Positions 1-8,949 of a stretch of DNA of 64,000 bases are shown here, piece by piece. Origin of the DNA: Chitinophagales bacterium (GTDB lineage: Bacteria > Bacteroidota > Bacteroidia > Chitinophagales > CAIOSU01); assembly GCA_040877935.1 (NCBI GenBank), contig JBBDNB010000039.1, positions 1 through 64,000 of the forward strand, written 5' to 3'. Below the pieces are notes generated by a model. The model was not told the origin of the DNA and did no database searches. It saw nothing but the letters and a program-made list of their open reading frames with translations. Each line of letters begins with the position of its first letter. Within the stretch, counting starts at the first letter, position 1. The position numbers were made by a program, and so were the translations under genes.

Positions 1-43
1 AAATTAGCAGCAGCTTTTGTTTCTCTCATTTTTTAACCCTTGA

Positions 44-1214
44 TTCGCATTAATAGTAAAATTTGACACTTTAGGTGAAGTTTTATGGAGCGGTACATAT
101 GGGCCTGCTAATGGATATAGTGAGGCAAGTCAAATAATAGAAACAAAAGATGGTGGATATGCCTTAATTGGACATACAAAAAAAAATGATCCTCAGGGAG
201 ATTACTATCTAATAAAAACCGATAGTTTGGGGAGTTTACAGTGGGAAAAGACATATGGAGGAAGTGGAAGAGAGGTTGGTTTATCATTGGATGTAAATAG
301 TGAGAACGAGTTTTTACTATGCGGTGCAAGCCAGAGTTTTAATTCTGATCAAAGTGGTTACTACCTTAAAGTTGATAGCTTAGGTAATATAATTTATGAT
401 AAAACCTATGGTACTCAAGGCCTTGATGCAGCAGCAAATTTAACAAAATTAAAGAATGATGGATTTTTACTATGGGGGGCTGGACACACTCATAAACAAT
501 ACAGAATGGCAATGGGCAGAATTCATCGCTAAATTTGATACATCCGGAAATATTATATGGCGTACTTTTTTAAGCAAAAGACAAAGACATAATATTTGGC
601 AAGTAAGGGAGATGCCCGATGGCAGCATTGTTTTTATAGGCGAGGCTGTCTATCAGGGCGTAAATGAAGATGCAGGCTGGATAGGCAAGCTGGATGCCAA
701 TGGAAACCTGCTTTGGGAAAGGTTCCATATATATAAGGAAAGGGACTTTTTTCGAAGACGGGCAATATTCAGAGGTGACTTCCAGCAAACCGAGGATGGA
801 GGCTATATAGTAGCAGGAATAGTCTGGCGTCAGGAAGATACTACCCAATCAACTGCCTATAATACCATGACATGGTTAGTAAAATTAGACAGCATGGGCT
901 GCCTCAATGGGGATTGTGGCATTCCTGTAGGGGTGAATGAGGTTCCTGCTCCAGGGAAAAATGATGTTGAGATTCTGGTGTATCCCAATCCTGTAAATGA
1001 TATTTTGTATATAGAAACAACATCCCAAAACCCAAACAAGTCTGCTTACAATAGGCAAGTCCAAAATATCCAAATCATTGACCTCAACGGAAGAAATGTA
1101 ATCCATACCAAACAAAGCCCCATCAACACCAGCGAGCTTTCACAGGGCATTTATTTCTACCAGGTGGAGATGATTGGCGGTGAAGTGGTGCGGGGGAAGT
1201 TTGTGAAAAAATAA
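44..1214 (+). pseudogene. T9SS-sorted surface protein, frameshifted and lacking a start
   Basis: The protein can be read from about position 44 to a G6 run at 474-479, then continues one frame over to the stop at 1214. Repeated phrases of the kind D-S-L-G-x-x-x-W and D-G-G-Y-x-x-x-G suggest a beta-propeller-like secreted protein. The last ~85 residues are a type A T9SS sorting domain (YPNPVNDILYIET near residue 300, ending RGKFVKK), so the intact protein would be exported across the outer membrane and anchored or released. Upstream of 44 there is an in-frame TGA at 41-43 and no start codon, although reading looks coding right up to it (IVKFDTLGEVLW). I infer a broken gene; a single extra G in the run would explain the internal shift. 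A sequencing error in the G run is the alternative. Confidence 0.7.
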
Positions 1215-1228
1215 TATTATTTCTTAAA

Positions 1229-1275
1229 TTGTCAGAATCGCAGATTGGTCGGATTATGGGATTGCGCGGATTGTT
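1229..1275. repeat. Left arm of imperfect inverted repeat around the GxxExxY gene
   Basis: About 47 bases just before the GxxExxY start codon match the reverse complement of 1661-1707 at about two thirds of positions by eye, including blocks GAATC, CGGATT, GATT, CGC and GATT. The arms bracket the gene tightly: its ATG is four bases inside this arm and its stop lies within the other. Confidence 0.65.
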
Positions 1276-1278
1276 ATT

Positions 1279-1680
1279 ATGGATAAGGAATTGAAATACA
1301 AAGACATTACCGAAAAAATAATTGGTGCTTCATTTGAGGTACATAAGTTTCTGGGCAATGGATTTCAAGAAGTGATTTATCAGAGGGCGTTGGCCTATGA
1401 AATGTCCCAAAAGGGATTGGAATTCGCTAGGGAAATAGAACAGCAAATTTTTTATAAGGACCTACAGGAACCAATAGGGACAAGACGTGCTGATTTTGTT
1501 GTGGAAGGAAAAGTACTGGTTGAGTTAAAAGCCTTAATTCAACTGGAAGATGTTCATTTGGCCCAGGCATTAAACTATCTAAAGGCATACAGGCTCGAAG
1601 TCGGGCTATTGATAAATTTTGGTTCAAAAAGCATGACATTCAAGCGTTTAATATTAAGCCCAAAATCTGCGAAATCATGA
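1279..1680 (+). CDS. GxxExxY family protein (PD-(D/E)XK-like)
   Basis: 133 residues. The signature G-x-x-E-x-x-Y is seen as GFQEVIY near residues 28-34, after a helix with E-V-H-K. A later R-A-D-F-V-V followed by V-E-L-K-A matches the D...ExK active-site layout of the PDDEXK_3 / GxxExxY family. Length equals the family norm. Function in this family is not established; a nuclease fold is inferred from the family. The gene stands alone on the plus strand between decayed T9SS genes and is framed by inverted-repeat arms at 1229-1275 and 1661-1707, the second encoding its last codons. That framing suggests it travels as a unit. Confidence 0.85.
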   Translation: MDKELKYKDITEKIIGASFEVHKFLGNGFQEVIYQRALAYEMSQKGLEFAREIEQQIFYKDLQEPIGTRRADFVVEGKVLVELKALIQLEDVHLAQALNYLKAYRLEVGLLINFGSKSMTFKRLILSPKSAKS

Positions 1681-1707
1681 AATCCGTAAAATTAGTGATT
1701 CAGACAA
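1661..1707. repeat. Right arm of inverted repeat around the GxxExxY gene
   Basis: Reverse complement resembles 1229-1275. The arm contains the stop codon of the GxxExxY gene. A second copy of this arm, without the gene, occurs at about 3932-3986, followed in both places by the same decayed coding fragment. Confidence 0.65.
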
Positions 1708-1715
1708 TGGACAGT

Positions 1716-2080
1716 AACCAAACCTGATGTACGATATAGCCAATAGAAGCAGCCAAAAAATAAAGGCACACTGGGGCTAAGCACAATACCTGGGCTTAAA
1801 CTTGCGCCAGCTATGAGTGTTTAAGTGAAAAATCCTTAACTTATCAGATCATTCCCAATATATACAGGGGGGGGGACAAAACCGGTTATGTGGAATTGAG
1901 CAGCGATGAAACAGGATATGTAGAGATATATTCTCCTACAGGGGTATTACTCAATACCGATAAATTATTTGGTGGTGTGAACTCAATTAATCTAGGGGGC
2001 TTACAAAAGGTGTATTTATTTATAAAATTATTGTGGACAATGAAGTCAAGACCAATAACAAATTGGTTGTGCTGGAGTAA
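1716..2080 (+). pseudogene. Fossil C-terminus of a T9SS-sorted protein
   Basis: Reading across frames gives YDIANRSSQKIKA, then after damage IIPNIYRGG, GYVEIYSPTGVLLNTDK, INLGGLQKG, VFIYKIIVDNEVK and NKLVVLE followed by TAA at 2078-2080. This is the end of a type A T9SS sorting domain (P-N-x-x-x-G, Y-x-x-x-G, G-x-F-x-Y-K). At least two frameshifts are needed, one beside a G9 run at 1867-1875. The first part is repeated at 4000-4075. No intact gene remains. The reading frame of the next gene begins inside this fossil. Confidence 0.7.
1867..1875 (+). repeat. G9 homopolymer tract
   Basis: Nine consecutive G lie inside the fossil sorting domain, at the point where the frame is lost. Long G tracts are slippage-prone. 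A shorter G6 at 474-479 marks the frameshift of the neighbouring gene. Confidence 0.8.
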
Positions 2081-3791
2081 GTTTATTGTGCTTTTAGTTT
2101 TAATACTATTACAAACCTCAACTCATGTATATTCTCAAAAAGAAGATAGAAATTGGTGCTTTGGATATAATGCTGGTATAAGCTTTACAGATATAAATAC
2201 CCCAATTTCTTTTAAGACTAAATCAAAAAATTTAACAATGTCATCTTCTGTTTCTGACGGTAATGGTGTACTTGAATTTTATGTAACTGCTACGTCTTTA
2301 CTTTCTCGTAAGTTTCTTTTAAGAGACTCAGACAATACTATAATACCTGGAAGTGATTCATTAAATTTTATTGATAATGGAGCATCGAGCCAAGCAATAT
2401 TTAAAATAAATGACAGTACTTACTACATTTTACATGTAGGTGAGTATTTAACTCAAAATTGCCCCTATATAAGATGTCTTAACTTGTACTACTCTGTAGT
2501 TATTAAAAGTTCAACATATGGTTTTTTTGTGTCAAAGAAAAATATCTCTATTGTAAATGAACCAATAGAAACTAGGTTTACATCAGTTAAACATTCAAAT
2601 GGAAATGATTGGTGGCTTTATGTACATGGTTTAAAGACTAATAACATTTCATCTACAAATCGATTTTATCGAATCTTATTAAGAAGCGATTCTATTTATA
2701 TGCCTATTTATCAAGATGTAGGAACGCAACATATTAGCATGAATAGTATTTTTTCTGAAATGACTACTTCTAAAAATGGTAATTTTTTAGCATCATGTAT
2801 AGATAATCAAAAAACTATAGATTTATTTAAAATCAATAGGTGTGATGGTCAGTTGGAGTTTTTTGATAATGTAACAGCAGATATAAATCCATATAGTTGT
2901 GAGTTTTCAAATAATGAGTCTAAATTATATATTACACAAGGAGTAGGTATATATTCAAATACCTTATTTCAGTTAGATTTAGACTCAAAAGATGATTCTC
3001 TTTCTAAGTTAAATTTATGGTCAACTACTGATAGTTTGGTTAGGATTGGACAATTACAGATAGGTCCTGATAATAAAATTTATATGTCCTCCGGTTATGG
3101 CAACAGCCTCCCCAATTTTCCATATAGTCCATACAATCAAAACCTAAGTGTTATCAATAATCCTGATTCTGCTGGCGTTGCATGTGACTTTCAACCTTTC
3201 AGCTTTTATTTAGGTGATAGCTCAAGGGCGCTCTTTGGTCTACCCAACATGCCAAACTACAACCTCGGCCCCACGAGCATCTATGCCGCAGATGCAGGAA
3301 ATGACACCGTTTTTTGTTCAAATATTTCCAGTGGTATAAAAATAGGCATTGCAAAAGTGGAAAATGTACAGTATTCCTGGTTTCCTTCAACAGGACTGAG
3401 TAATACCTCTATAGCCCAACCTATTGCAGCTCCTTCAGAAGATACCTGGTATTACTTAACCTTAACGGACACAACAATAGAATACTCCTGTCAATCCAGA
3501 ACGGATAGTGTGTTTGTGAAAGTGGAAATCTGTAGTTCAACAGAAGACTTAAACTCTTCTGAATCTAAACTGAGTATTTATCCCAACCCCACTCAAAACA
3601 TCCTCTACATCAAAAGCACATCACAAAATCACGAAGTAAGAAACATCCACATCATAGACCTCAACGGAAGAAATGTAATCTATACCAAACAAAGCCCCAT
3701 AAACACCAGTGAGCTTTCACAGGGCATTTATTTCTACCAGGTGGAAATGAGTGGTGGTGAAGTGGTGAGGGGAAAGTTTCTGAAAAATTGA
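2040..3791 (+). CDS. T9SS-sorted secreted protein of the NWxFG type
   Basis: 583 residues from the ATG at 2040. The open frame runs further upstream (to 1890), but that part is the out-of-frame fossil sorting domain. The ATG at 2040 gives a credible signal peptide: a short basic start, then IVLLVLILLQTSTHVYSQ ending near residue 33. The mature start ENRNW-like segment (EDRNWCFGYNAGISF) and later phrases such as VINNPDSAGVACDFQP and FGLPNM are typical of Bacteroidota secreted propeller-like proteins of unknown role. The C-terminal ~75 residues (LSIYPNPTQNILYIKS to RGKFLKN) are a type A T9SS sorting domain, nearly identical at DNA level to the tail of the gene ending at 1214. The product is predicted to be on the cell surface or released. 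Confidence 0.8.
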   Translation: MKSRPITNWLCWSKFIVLLVLILLQTSTHVYSQKEDRNWCFGYNAGISFTDINTPISFKTKSKNLTMSSSVSDGNGVLEFYVTATSLLSRKFLLRDSDNTIIPGSDSLNFIDNGASSQAIFKINDSTYYILHVGEYLTQNCPYIRCLNLYYSVVIKSSTYGFFVSKKNISIVNEPIETRFTSVKHSNGNDWWLYVHGLKTNNISSTNRFYRILLRSDSIYMPIYQDVGTQHISMNSIFSEMTTSKNGNFLASCIDNQKTIDLFKINRCDGQLEFFDNVTADINPYSCEFSNNESKLYITQGVGIYSNTLFQLDLDSKDDSLSKLNLWSTTDSLVRIGQLQIGPDNKIYMSSGYGNSLPNFPYSPYNQNLSVINNPDSAGVACDFQPFSFYLGDSSRALFGLPNMPNYNLGPTSIYAADAGNDTVFCSNISSGIKIGIAKVENVQYSWFPSTGLSNTSIAQPIAAPSEDTWYYLTLTDTTIEYSCQSRTDSVFVKVEICSSTEDLNSSESKLSIYPNPTQNILYIKSTSQNHEVRNIHIIDLNGRNVIYTKQSPINTSELSQGIYFYQVEMSGGEVVRGKFLKN

Positions 3792-4101
3792 AATGGAACG
3801 TACCCGCCCATATAGGGTCGGGCAGGTATAACGCTGATATTTATGATGATCAAAGATAGGTTTCAGCAAAGCTGAAACATAGAATCAGCGAAAACCAGCT
3901 CAATCTGCGTCATCAGTGTTCTACAACATGAAGCCCAAAATCAGCGAAATCAATAAATCCATAGAATCCGTGATCCAGACAATGGCAGCACCCAGAAAGC
4001 CGTGGTGTACGATATAGCCAATAGAAGCAGCCAAAATATAAAGGCACTTGGGCTAAGCGCAATGCCTGATTTTTTCTAAAAATCATTATATTGAAGAAAC
4101 T
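3792..4101. repeat. Repeat-rich spacer with second copy of arm plus fossil
   Basis: About 310 bases with no intact gene. 3931-4075 is a direct repeat of 1656-1800: the right arm of the GxxExxY element, then a coding remnant readable as STQKAVVYDIANRSSQN and IKALGLSAMP. Just before it are short phrases of the kind AATCAGCG and AATCTGCG. Near 3800-3830 a degenerate hairpin with CCCGCCC and GGTCGGGC follows the preceding stop. Confidence 0.6.
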
Positions 4102-4698
4102 ATGGCATCACTTGATCTCAAAGAATTTTCGCGCAAATTTGACTTTCTCAGTCCAGAGGATATTGGCCTGATTATGCAACATGTACATATTGAACAATTA
4201 AAAAAAGGGGATTTTTTTATTCGTGCGGGAGAAATGAGCAGGAATATAGCATTGGTGCAGGAAGGCTTGTTGCGTTGCTTTTACATTAAAGAGAACGGGG
4301 AAGAAGTCAATGCTTTTTTTCGATGGGAAGGCACTGTTATAGGAGCTTATGAATGTATTATTAAGGAAACGGTTTCTTCGCAATATATTCAGGCCATTGA
4401 AGATTGTATATTGATGAGCATGGACTTTTCCAAGCTGGAAAAACTCTATGATGAAAACAGGAATTTGGAGCGCGCTGGAAAAATGCTTTTACAAAACACT
4501 TTGTCAGAGGCTTTACAGAAAATAGCTTCATTTATTACTGATAGCCCGGAAACACGCTATATCAAACTTCTGGAAGAGTATCCCGATTTGAACCAGCGTA
4601 TTCCCAATAAATACATTGCCTCTTTCCTGGGAATTACCCCGGTTTCCCTTAGCCGCATTCGCAGCCGTATTCATAAAAGCAAGTCTGAACTTAAGTAG
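4102..4698 (+). CDS. Crp/Fnr family transcriptional regulator
   Basis: 198 residues, the usual length for Bacteroidota Crp-like regulators. Residues ~20-120 form the cyclic-nucleotide-binding-like beta roll (LKKGDFFIRAGE, NIALVQEGLLRCFY, Y-I-Q-A-I-E). Residues ~165-195 form a helix-turn-helix (IASFLGITPVSLSRIRSRI). The conserved phosphate-binding R of true cAMP receptors is not evident, so the ligand is unknown. It is a single plus-strand gene that ends 12 bases from the convergent epimerase gene. Role inferred from family: sensing an intracellular signal and binding DNA. Confidence 0.9.
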   Translation: MASLDLKEFSRKFDFLSPEDIGLIMQHVHIEQLKKGDFFIRAGEMSRNIALVQEGLLRCFYIKENGEEVNAFFRWEGTVIGAYECIIKETVSSQYIQAIEDCILMSMDFSKLEKLYDENRNLERAGKMLLQNTLSEALQKIASFITDSPETRYIKLLEEYPDLNQRIPNKYIASFLGITPVSLSRIRSRIHKSKSELK

Positions 4699-4710
4699 TA
4701 CTCCTCAATT

Positions 4711-5724
4711 TCAATTCAAATCAAGTATTGCAAAATCCTTCCCGGAATCCTGTGCTTCCAGCATTTTTTGAGAAGTTTCCTGAATAACCTTTTCCATAAG
4801 CCCAAACTCGTAATTAATAGCGTCTTTTAATTTTTCATTGCTGTAGCCGTAATTTCTTTGTGTCAGTTTTATTGTAGCCCGATTGATAACAGGTTCACTT
4901 CCGGTAAACAGGGATTTGATTCTGTCTAATCCCCAGCCGAGATAAATCATAGGGCCGTTTAGGGGAATGGTGGGTGGCTTTTTGCCCATTGCAAGTGCTA
5001 TTTGAGAAAAAACACTTCTATAGCTCAGGTTGTCGGTATTTACTATAAATCGCTGCCTGTTGATATTACTTTCCATGAGTTCTATAGCGACTTTTGCCAC
5101 ATCGCGTACATCTACATAACCATTGCTGCCTTTGGGATAAAAGGACAGCCCTTCATATACCCGTTGAAAAATTTTCACCGATGAGTCACTCCATTTTCCT
5201 GCCCCCAATACAAAAGAGGGGTTGATGATCACTGCGGAAAGCCCTTCTGCCATTCCGCGCCATACTTCCATTTCTGCCAGGTATTTGCTAAATCCATAAG
5301 GGGAGTTTGTGCCGTCTTCTTCCCATTGTTGCTCTTCTGTGAGCAACTCATCTGATTTTGCTTTGCCAATGGCTGCTACCGAGCTGACATGCAGCAATTT
5401 TTTGACGTTTTTCTCCAAGGCTGTGTTCACAACATTGGCAGTGCCTTCTACATTTACTTTGAAGAGTGCTTTTTCTTTTTGCTTGCTATATGAAACTACT
5501 GCCGCAGAATGATAGACTTTTTCAATGCCATCCATTGCTTCAGCAAGCGAGTCAACTTCAAGAATATCTCCTTCAACCCATTCTATCTCATTTTGACTTT
5601 CGCCCAAAAGCGAAAGATCACTGGTTTTTCTTTTTAAGGCCCTTACTTCAAATCCTTCTTTCAATAAATAGCGGCACAAATAGGAACCCACAAAACCGGA
5701 AGCACCGGTAACCAATACTTTCAT
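4711..5724 (-). CDS. NAD-dependent epimerase/dehydratase (extended SDR)
   Basis: 337 residues from the ATG at 5724; a TTG two codons further upstream is less likely. The N-terminus has the Rossmann motif VTGASGFVGSYLC (G-x-x-G-x-x-G). The active-site pair is seen as Y-G-F-S-K, with a serine in VSSVAAIG. Overall it resembles dihydroflavonol-4-reductase-like and 3-beta-HSD-like enzymes that act on a hydroxyl or keto group with NAD(P)H; the substrate cannot be named. It follows anmK with only two bases between stop and ATG, so the two are co-transcribed and probably translationally coupled. Confidence 0.88.
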   Translation of the reverse strand: MKVLVTGASGFVGSYLCRYLLKEGFEVRALKRKTSDLSLLGESQNEIEWVEGDILEVDSLAEAMDGIEKVYHSAAVVSYSKQKEKALFKVNVEGTANVVNTALEKNVKKLLHVSSVAAIGKAKSDELLTEEQQWEEDGTNSPYGFSKYLAEMEVWRGMAEGLSAVIINPSFVLGAGKWSDSSVKIFQRVYEGLSFYPKGSNGYVDVRDVAKVAIELMESNINRQRFIVNTDNLSYRSVFSQIALAMGKKPPTIPLNGPMIYLGWGLDRIKSLFTGSEPVINRATIKLTQRNYGYSNEKLKDAINYEFGLMEKVIQETSQKMLEAQDSGKDFAILDLN

Positions 5725-5726
5725 AC

Positions 5727-6845
5727 TCAATTAAACTTTAATTTTTTTTCTGTACCCTGGTAAATTGCTCCACCCACGCTATCGGCTTTGGCACCCGTGA
5801 CTGCACTTAGGCAATTCACCTCATTTCTTACTCTCAAAACCCCCATCAGCGCCATCAATAGTGCTTCTTTAAATTGTATGGTTTCTTCATCTGGGATTAT
5901 TACTGAAACAGGTGCTTTTTCATCTATCAATTCTATCAGATACTTATTAAGAGCCCCACCGCCTGTGGCGAGCATTTTTTCATCGGTTTTCAGTTCTACG
6001 CCTTCATTTTCAGCTATCTGCGCTATTCCCCTGGCAATTTGATGACTGATATGTTCGCTGAGCGTCCGCAGTTTGTCCGGTACAGGATTTTTGTAGCGCG
6101 CAACAAGCGGAGCCATTACTTTACTCACCCAACCTCCGCTTAGGCTTTTAGGATAAGCCTTAGCATAGTAATGAGAGAGGTTTAAATCATTGTATAATGG
6201 TTCTATAATTTGCCCCGAACGCGCAATATCACCGTCTTTATCAAAGTCAAGGTGCATTTTTCCAGCCAGTTTGTTTAATATCAAATTTACAGGTGTAATA
6301 TCAAATGCTACTTTTGGTTGTCCATTTTCCTGATAGGTAATATTGGAAATACCTCCCAAGTTAATTAAAAAACGATAGCTGTTAAAAAACAATTGGTCTG
6401 CAATAGGGGCTATGGGTGTGCCCTGACCGGTTAAAGCCACATCTATATGCCTGAAATCGGAAATAACCGGTAATCCTGTATGCACCGCAATGGCCGATGG
6501 GTCTCCTATTTGAGAGGTGAAACCATTATCGGGCTGATGAAAAATCGTTTGACCATGCGAGGCGATAAAATCAATTTGATCAAAAAGCTGATGTTTTTCA
6601 ATAAAGGATTTTACAAGTTCCCCAAAATAATGGCCCAAAAATGCATGTGTTTTAATATAAGTGACTGCATTTTGTAACACCAGTTTTTCTAAGCGCAATT
6701 TCCATTTTGGAGTAAAAGGGATGGTTTCGGCTATTTTGATTTGATATGACCATGCCCCGTTGTCGTGTACAATTTCACAATAGGCAATGTCCAATCCATC
6801 TAAAGAACTCCCCGACATTAATCCAACTACGTTATAAGTTTCCAT
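5727..6845 (-). CDS. anmK: Anhydro-N-acetylmuramic acid kinase
   Basis: 372 residues from the ATG at 6845; the frame continues to a TTG at 6863, but METYNVVGLMSGSSLDGLD is the family start. The ATP-binding signature GLMSGSSLDG and the later ASHGQTIFH, GDPSAIA, INLGGISN and LATGGGALN are all AnmK hallmarks. The enzyme phosphorylates and opens 1,6-anhydroMurNAc from peptidoglycan turnover to MurNAc-6-phosphate in the cytoplasm. It is the first gene of a two-gene minus-strand unit with the epimerase. Confidence 0.95.
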   Translation of the reverse strand: METYNVVGLMSGSSLDGLDIAYCEIVHDNGAWSYQIKIAETIPFTPKWKLRLEKLVLQNAVTYIKTHAFLGHYFGELVKSFIEKHQLFDQIDFIASHGQTIFHQPDNGFTSQIGDPSAIAVHTGLPVISDFRHIDVALTGQGTPIAPIADQLFFNSYRFLINLGGISNITYQENGQPKVAFDITPVNLILNKLAGKMHLDFDKDGDIARSGQIIEPLYNDLNLSHYYAKAYPKSLSGGWVSKVMAPLVARYKNPVPDKLRTLSEHISHQIARGIAQIAENEGVELKTDEKMLATGGGALNKYLIELIDEKAPVSVIIPDEETIQFKEALLMALMGVLRVRNEVNCLSAVTGAKADSVGGAIYQGTEKKLKFN

Positions 6846-7404
6846 GATAATGTGTTTTTGCAATAATCCACTCTTAGAAGTATCTCAATTTCAAGAATAA
6901 TAGTAAATATAGTATTATCTGCTAAACGACAAAATTCAATAGGTTTCTGAGCCTAAGTTTAAAAACATAGGTATAATAACGTATTTTGCTGCTTTCGCAA
7001 TATAGGAAAGGGTCAATCTAAATAATGTATTTATTTATTCTTGTTTCAATGTTATGTTCCTGGCTTCCATAATACATAAATTCCTTAAACCTATGTAAAC
7101 ATTGAATTTATTGAGATTAAAGCACAATTATTTTTTGAACTTTCAGTAGTACCCCAAATGTAATTTTGCATAAATTATCAGAGAATTTACAATAGAAATA
7201 TTTCAATAAAATTTTTTAAAAAATACTGAAAAGAATTGTTTTCTTATTTATATGCTTCAACGAGATTGGTGTTTTCACCTATTAATAGAATTTTTTACAC
7301 GTGATTCCAATGCAGGTAAATTTTCTGGAATTGGAATGGGTGAAAAATCAATTATCAATAGTCCGGTAAATTTTGCCTTGAAAGGATATGCCCAAGACGA
7401 TAAA

Positions 7405-7477
7405 TGTCTTGGCAGGTCAAGACGACAGTGTCTCGGAAAGCCAAAACGACAAGTGTCTCGGCAAGCCAAAACACATC
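7405..7477. repeat. 24-base tandem repeat, three units
   Basis: Units at 7405-7428, 7429-7452 and 7454-7477 share the core TGTCTYGG-AAGCCAAAACGACA, with one extra base between units 2 and 3. Just upstream CCAAGAC (7392-7398) pairs with GTCTTGG (7406-7412). No homologous repeat is seen elsewhere in the window. Confidence 0.8.
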
Positions 7478-7535
7478 CTTGTTGATATTTCGCTCTTTCA
7501 GGGTTTGTGTTGTTAGCCCTGAAAAGAAATATGAA

Positions 7536-7562
7536 AAACAAAGGGTGCACAGCCCTTTGTTT
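7536..7562 (-). terminator. Intrinsic terminator of the pepA-accC operon
   Basis: Read on the minus strand, AAACAAAGGG, a 7-base loop, CCCTTTGTTT and a run of T follow the accC stop by 15 bases. The stem is 10 perfect pairs. Confidence 0.85.
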
Positions 7563-7577
7563 ATTCTATGTAAGGGT

Positions 7578-8936
7578 TTAATCTTCCTTTTCGGGAATGG
7601 GTGACAGTACAAAACTATCCATAAACTTTGTAGTGAAATTGCCATTTCGGAAGTCTTCATTTTTCATCAACTGCTGATGGAAGGGAATCGTGGTTTTTAC
7701 TCCCTCAAGAATAAATTCACCCAAAGCTCTTTCCATTTTGGCAATGGCTTCTTCCCTTGTCTTTGCCCGGCAAATGACTTTGGCCAGCATTGAATCGTAA
7801 AAAGGCGGAATGGTATATCCGGCATATACATGCGTGTCAACTCTTACACCATGTCCTTTGGGTGTATGGAGATACGTGATTTTTCCGGGACAGGGTTGAA
7901 AGTTTTTGAAAGGATCTTCAGCATTGATTCTACATTCTATAGCGTGCATTTGAGGGTAGAAATTCTTTCCGCTTATCTTTTCTCCTGCTGCTATTAAAAT
8001 TTGCTCTTTTACAAGGTCGTAATCAATTACTTCTTCAGTTACCGGATGTTCTACCTGTATTCGGGTATTCATTTCCATAAAGTAAAATTTCTTGTGCTTA
8101 TCTACGAGAAATTCTACAGTCCCCAAACTTTCATAATTAATAGCCTTAGCTGCTTTGATTGCGGCCTGTCCCATTTTCTCCCGCAGCTTGTCGTCCATAA
8201 AGGGAGATGGGGATTCCTCTACCAGCTTTTGCATTCTGCGCTGAATAGAGCAATCTCGTTCTGAAAGATGTGCTACTGTTCCGTATTGGTCACCGGCAAT
8301 TTGAATTTCAATATGACGCGGGTCTTCCACAAATTTTTCTACATAAATACCGTCATTGCTGAATGAAGATTTGGCTTCTTTTTTGGCTTTTTCAAATTCT
8401 TCTTCAAATTCTCCTTTGCTCCAAACTACCCTAATGCCTTTTCCGCCACCTCCGGCAGTAGCTTTTATAATTACCGGGTAGCCAATGTCTTTTGCGAGCT
8501 TGAGTCCGTGTTTGGTGTTTTCTATCAATCCTTCTGAGCCCGGTACTACAGGTACACCAGCATCTATCATTGTTTGCTTGGCGGTGATTTTATCGCCCAT
8601 TTTTCGGATCATCTCAGAATTGGGGCCAATAAATTTTATCTTGTATTCGGCACAGATATCGGCAAATTCAGCATTTTCAGCTAAAAAGCCATATCCGGGA
8701 TGAATGGCATCTGCATTGGTGATTTCGGCAGCAGCCATGATATTTGGAATCTGCAAATAGGAAAGCGCACTACTTGCAGGGCCTATACAAACTGCTTCAT
8801 CTGCAAAACGAACGTGCAAACTTTCCTTATCAGCCGCAGAATAAACTGCTACGGTTTCTATACCCAGCTCTTTGCAGGTTCTGATAATGCGAAGGGCAAT
8901 TTCTCCCCTATTGGCTATCAGTATTTTTTTGAACAT
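7578..8936 (-). CDS. accC: Acetyl-CoA carboxylase, biotin carboxylase subunit
   Basis: 452 residues. It starts [20 protein letters not shown], the standard N-terminal domain. The ATP-grasp glycine loop is [10 protein letters not shown] near residues 158-167, the catalytic region includes HIEIQI, and [15 protein letters not shown] holds the metal and bicarbonate ligands. It carboxylates biotin on AccB using ATP and bicarbonate, the first half-reaction of malonyl-CoA synthesis. It is the last gene of the operon, 13 bases after accB, and is followed by a strong terminator. Confidence 0.97.
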   Translation of the reverse strand: MFKKILIANRGEIALRIIRTCKELGIETVAVYSAADKESLHVRFADEAVCIGPASSALSYLQIPNIMAAAEITNADAIHPGYGFLAENAEFADICAEYKIKFIGPNSEMIRKMGDKITAKQTMIDAGVPVVPGSEGLIENTKHGLKLAKDIGYPVIIKATAGGGGKGIRVVWSKGEFEEEFEKAKKEAKSSFSNDGIYVEKFVEDPRHIEIQIAGDQYGTVAHLSERDCSIQRRMQKLVEESPSPFMDDKLREKMGQAAIKAAKAINYESLGTVEFLVDKHKKFYFMEMNTRIQVEHPVTEEVIDYDLVKEQILIAAGEKISGKNFYPQMHAIECRINAEDPFKNFQPCPGKITYLHTPKGHGVRVDTHVYAGYTIPPFYDSMLAKVICRAKTREEAIAKMERALGEFILEGVKTTIPFHQQLMKNEDFRNGNFTTKFMDSFVLSPIPEKED

Positions 8937-8949
8937 AAAATATGCGGGG

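Larger units (their letters stand above)
6846..7577. other. Long intergenic region between accC and anmK
   Basis: About 730 bases with no convincing gene. It is very AT-rich to ~7250, then holds a 24-base tandem repeat (7405-7477) and the accC terminator (7536-7562). A TAATTTTG at 7161-7168 with a TTG 23 bases before it looks like a plus-strand promoter. The only ORF after it (ATG 7252, 77 residues) gets its C-terminus from the tandem repeat (CLGRSRRQ, CLGKPKRQ), so a small RNA or small basic peptide is possible but unsupported. Confidence 0.5.

Noticed and set aside
1890-2039. N-terminal extension of the secreted protein gene
   Set aside because: This part is the out-of-frame fossil of a T9SS sorting domain and precedes a good signal peptide at 2040.
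7405-7477. Tandem repeat considered as CRISPR
   Set aside because: Units abut without spacers.
7252-7485. Small ORF of 77 residues after a promoter-like site
   Set aside because: C-terminus is only the tandem repeat, no ribosome site stands out, and the opposite strand is equally open; not listed as a gene.
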